From positions 1-15,203 of the forward strand of contig DCTE01000044.1 in assembly GCA_002329405.1 (NCBI GenBank): a DNA stretch of 15,203 nt. The letters run 5' to 3'. The DNA is from Ruminococcaceae bacterium UBA1448. GTDB lineage: Bacteria > Bacillota > Clostridia > Oscillospirales > Ruminococcaceae. Position numbers and translations under genes: made by a program. Under the pieces are notes generated by a model. That model was not told where the DNA came from. It did not search any database and saw nothing but the letters and a program-made list of their open reading frames with translations. Shown here piece after piece: positions 13,397 through 15,203 of the stretch; within the stretch, counting starts at the first letter, position 1; the number at the start of each line of letters is the position of its first letter.

Positions 13397-14974
13397 TCAT
13401 GATTCTCTGCTTTCCTGCTGCTTCCCTTCCGAAGCGGACAACGCTTCTTCATCAATGTCCGCCATATCCACCGGAACAAGCCCGGAAGAATTAACACCGC
13501 CGGTATACTCTTTTTCCCGGCCGGTGACAATCGCGGAAGCACGGGTCTTGGCAGACGGAACCGAAAAGACGAACTCGGTATATTCTCCCTGCACACTGCG
13601 GACGATAATGTCTCCGCCATGCAGGGTCACAATGGATTTGACCAGGTACAACCCCAATCCGACACCATTTTTATCCATACCGCGGCTGCGATCGGTCTTA
13701 TAGAACCGGTCGAATACCCGCGGAATCTCCTCTTTGGAGAGCCCTTCACCCGAATTTCGGATACCGACATAGGTCATCCCGCCTTCGGTATAAAAGTTAA
13801 ACAACAGATAGCCGTGGTCACTGACAAACTTGACTGCATTTTCAATCAGATTGTACACCACCTGGTGAATCAGATCAGCATCGGCGTCTACCATAACTTT
13901 TCCAACGTCCAGTCCCCGGATGTCCAATCCCTTCTGATCAATCGACTGTTCAAAGGTAAACAGCGTCTGGCAGATGGTATCAACGATATTCAGCTGCTGG
14001 CAATTCAGTTTCAGTTCTCCCGCCTCAATCCGCGACAGGTTCAGCATACTTCTGACCAGCCTGGACAGCCGCTGTACCTCTTCTGATACAATCCGCAGGT
14101 ATTTCTTTTCCTCACTTTTGGGAATCGTGCCATCCAGAATCCCGTCGATAAATCCACCAATTGAGGTCATCGGCGTTTTCAGCTCGTGGGAAACATTGGC
14201 GACAAAACTCCGCCGCATCGACTCCAGCTGTGAAAGCGACTGTGCCATATTGTTGAGTGCCATGGCCAGCTGTCCGATTTCGTCATCCGAAGTCACTTCG
14301 ATCCGGGAAGTAAAATCCCCCTGTCCAAACTTCTTTGCAGCGACCGACATTTCCCGCAGGGGACGCACCATTTTGATCGTCGAATAGTAGGTGACGACCA
14401 CCGACAGCAGCAGGACCGCTACCGAAGAAAGCGCAAAAATTTTGATCATCTCAATCAGAAAGCTGGACAGTTCCCGGCTTGGCTCGGAAATAAAAACATA
14501 CCCAATTGTTGAACCGCCCATGTCAATGTTCATACCATAGGTATAATAGGATTCGCTGTACAATCCCTCCAGCCGGCCAGCCTCAAAATAACTGCCATCC
14601 TGCTCAATTTTACTAATGATCTTGGACGAAACCGTATGTACCGGTTTGGTCAGTTCCCCTTCTTCGCACCAAATCTGGATAACCCCCGAGGCATTGGTAA
14701 AAAAGACGGTACTGTCGTTGATAATCGAAATCGTCTGGAATCCGGCGGTCAGGCTGGAGGAATTGATGGTGACCCGGTTGGACTCGTCATCATATTCCGA
14801 ACTGGTCAGCAGCAGAGAACTGGCAATTGTAAGCTGCTGCTGCATTGTTTCCCGCTTGTCCTCTTTAAAATAGTTGGACGCAAACAGCATAAACAGACTG
14901 CCCAGCACCAGAATCGAGGAAAATACAACCGCCGTACAGCTTCGGAAATACTTATAAAATATACTCTTCTGCAA
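13397..14974 (-). CDS. Sensor histidine kinase, PhoR/WalK type
   Basis: The 525-residue protein has a first membrane segment (about 12-34), an extracytoplasmic sensor region (35-172), a second membrane segment (173-197), a HAMP linker (198-250), a HisKA domain with the phospho-accepting His263 in SHELKTPMTS, and a HATPase domain with the N box NLIENA (375-380), a G1-like NSGEG, an F box RVFDRFYK and the G2 box GVGLGLYL. About 50 acidic, low-complexity residues follow the kinase domain. I chose the TTG at 14974, which has GGGGG 7 nt upstream; an in-frame TTG at 14995 lies in the terminator U-run. The adjacent response regulator is its probable partner and htrA a probable target, as in the Bacillus CssRS-HtrA system. 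Confidence 0.9.
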   Translation of the reverse strand: MQKSIFYKYFRSCTAVVFSSILVLGSLFMLFASNYFKEDKRETMQQQLTIASSLLLTSSEYDDESNRVTINSSSLTAGFQTISIINDSTVFFTNASGVIQIWCEEGELTKPVHTVSSKIISKIEQDGSYFEAGRLEGLYSESYYTYGMNIDMGGSTIGYVFISEPSRELSSFLIEMIKIFALSSVAVLLLSVVVTYYSTIKMVRPLREMSVAAKKFGQGDFTSRIEVTSDDEIGQLAMALNNMAQSLSQLESMRRSFVANVSHELKTPMTSIGGFIDGILDGTIPKSEEKKYLRIVSEEVQRLSRLVRSMLNLSRIEAGELKLNCQQLNIVDTICQTLFTFEQSIDQKGLDIRGLDVGKVMVDADADLIHQVVYNLIENAVKFVSDHGYLLFNFYTEGGMTYVGIRNSGEGLSKEEIPRVFDRFYKTDRSRGMDKNGVGLGLYLVKSIVTLHGGDIIVRSVQGEYTEFVFSVPSAKTRASAIVTGREKEYTGGVNSSGLVPVDMADIDEEALSASEGKQQESRES

Positions 14975-14993
14975 AAAAAGACCCCCATACCAC

Positions 14994-15032
14994 AAAAAGG
15001 GAAGACCGCCGCCGCAGGGCAGCAGCCTTCCC
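14994..15032 (-). terminator. Intrinsic terminator between response regulator and histidine kinase
   Basis: On the minus-strand RNA, GGGAAGGCTGCTGCC pairs with GGCGGCGGTCTTCCC in a 15-bp stem (three G-U pairs) with a CTGC loop, followed by five U residues. It lies about 60 nt past the response regulator stop codon and 20 nt before the kinase start, so it probably reduces kinase expression relative to the regulator. Confidence 0.82.
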
Positions 15033-15094
15033 CATCCTGTTCAGTCTCTCGGAGACCGGCTCCCGGAGTCAGCTCCTTCGCGCCTGCATCCGCC

Positions 15095-15203
15095 TTACAG
15101 CAGATCGGTCACTTCAAATTTATAGCCGACACCCCACACGGTTTTGAGCGTCCAGCGGTCGGACACGCCCTCGAGCTTTTCGCGAAGCCGCTTGATGTGG
15201 ACG
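15095..15203 (-). CDS. OmpR/PhoB-family response regulator (partial, C-terminal end)
   Basis: Only the last 35 or so codons are inside the window, ending in TAA at 15095. The residues VHIKRLREKLEGVSDRWTLK and TVWGVGYKFEV are the end of an OmpR/PhoB winged-helix DNA-binding domain, including the last part of the recognition helix and the conserved RGVGY-type wing, here written WGVGYKF. The receiver domain lies outside the window. Its position directly before the histidine kinase gene makes it the likely cognate regulator. Confidence 0.9.
   Translation of the reverse strand, partial: VHIKRLREKLEGVSDRWTLKTVWGVGYKFEVTDLL

Overview
The window looks like part of a low-to-mid GC Firmicutes chromosome, most likely a clostridial (Oscillospiraceae-like) gut anaerobe. 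The reasons are a canonical S10 ribosomal protein operon with strong AGGAGG-type ribosome binding sites, consensus sigma-A-type promoters, an oxygen-sensitive ferredoxin-like aldo/keto reductase, a WalK/PhoR-type kinase next to an HtrA protease, and small helical proteins of a clostridial style. The species assignment is inference.

Region 1 (1-4510, minus strand) is the start of the S10 operon: rpsJ, rplC, rplD, rplW, rplB, rpsS, rplV and rpsC (cut by the window edge). It is transcribed from a clear promoter (TTGCAA, 17 bp, TATAAT) about 350 nt upstream of rpsJ. The leader is rich in hairpins and contains a complete intrinsic terminator about 80 nt before rpsJ, so the operon is probably controlled by transcription attenuation. 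Two spacers inside the operon (rpsJ-rplC and rplW-rplB) are also unusually long and structured.

Region 2 (4600-6125) is an AT-richer accessory patch. A 44-codon gene on the minus strand diverges from four consecutive very small helix-turn-helix genes on the plus strand, two of which are paralogues. The divergent promoter region carries a perfect 16-bp inverted repeat and two TGACA-N9-TGTCA sites 53 bp apart, the pattern expected of an autoregulated operator. A 15-bp-stem terminator closes the patch.

Region 3 (6139-8850, minus strand) holds an aldo/keto reductase with two 4Fe-4S motifs and its own promoter, preceded by a probable two-gene operon: a YfcE-type phosphodiesterase and an RlmA-type 23S rRNA methyltransferase.

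Region 4 (8901-10269, plus strand) is a compact run of three unrecognised genes for small helical or low-complexity proteins, the last with a hydrophobic C-terminus. It is followed by fucO, a lactaldehyde reductase with its own promoter and terminator.

Region 5 (11611-15203, minus strand) is a response regulator (C-terminal end only), a strong terminator, a sensor histidine kinase starting at TTG, and a membrane-anchored HtrA/DegP serine protease. It is probably an envelope-stress sensing and protein quality-control unit.
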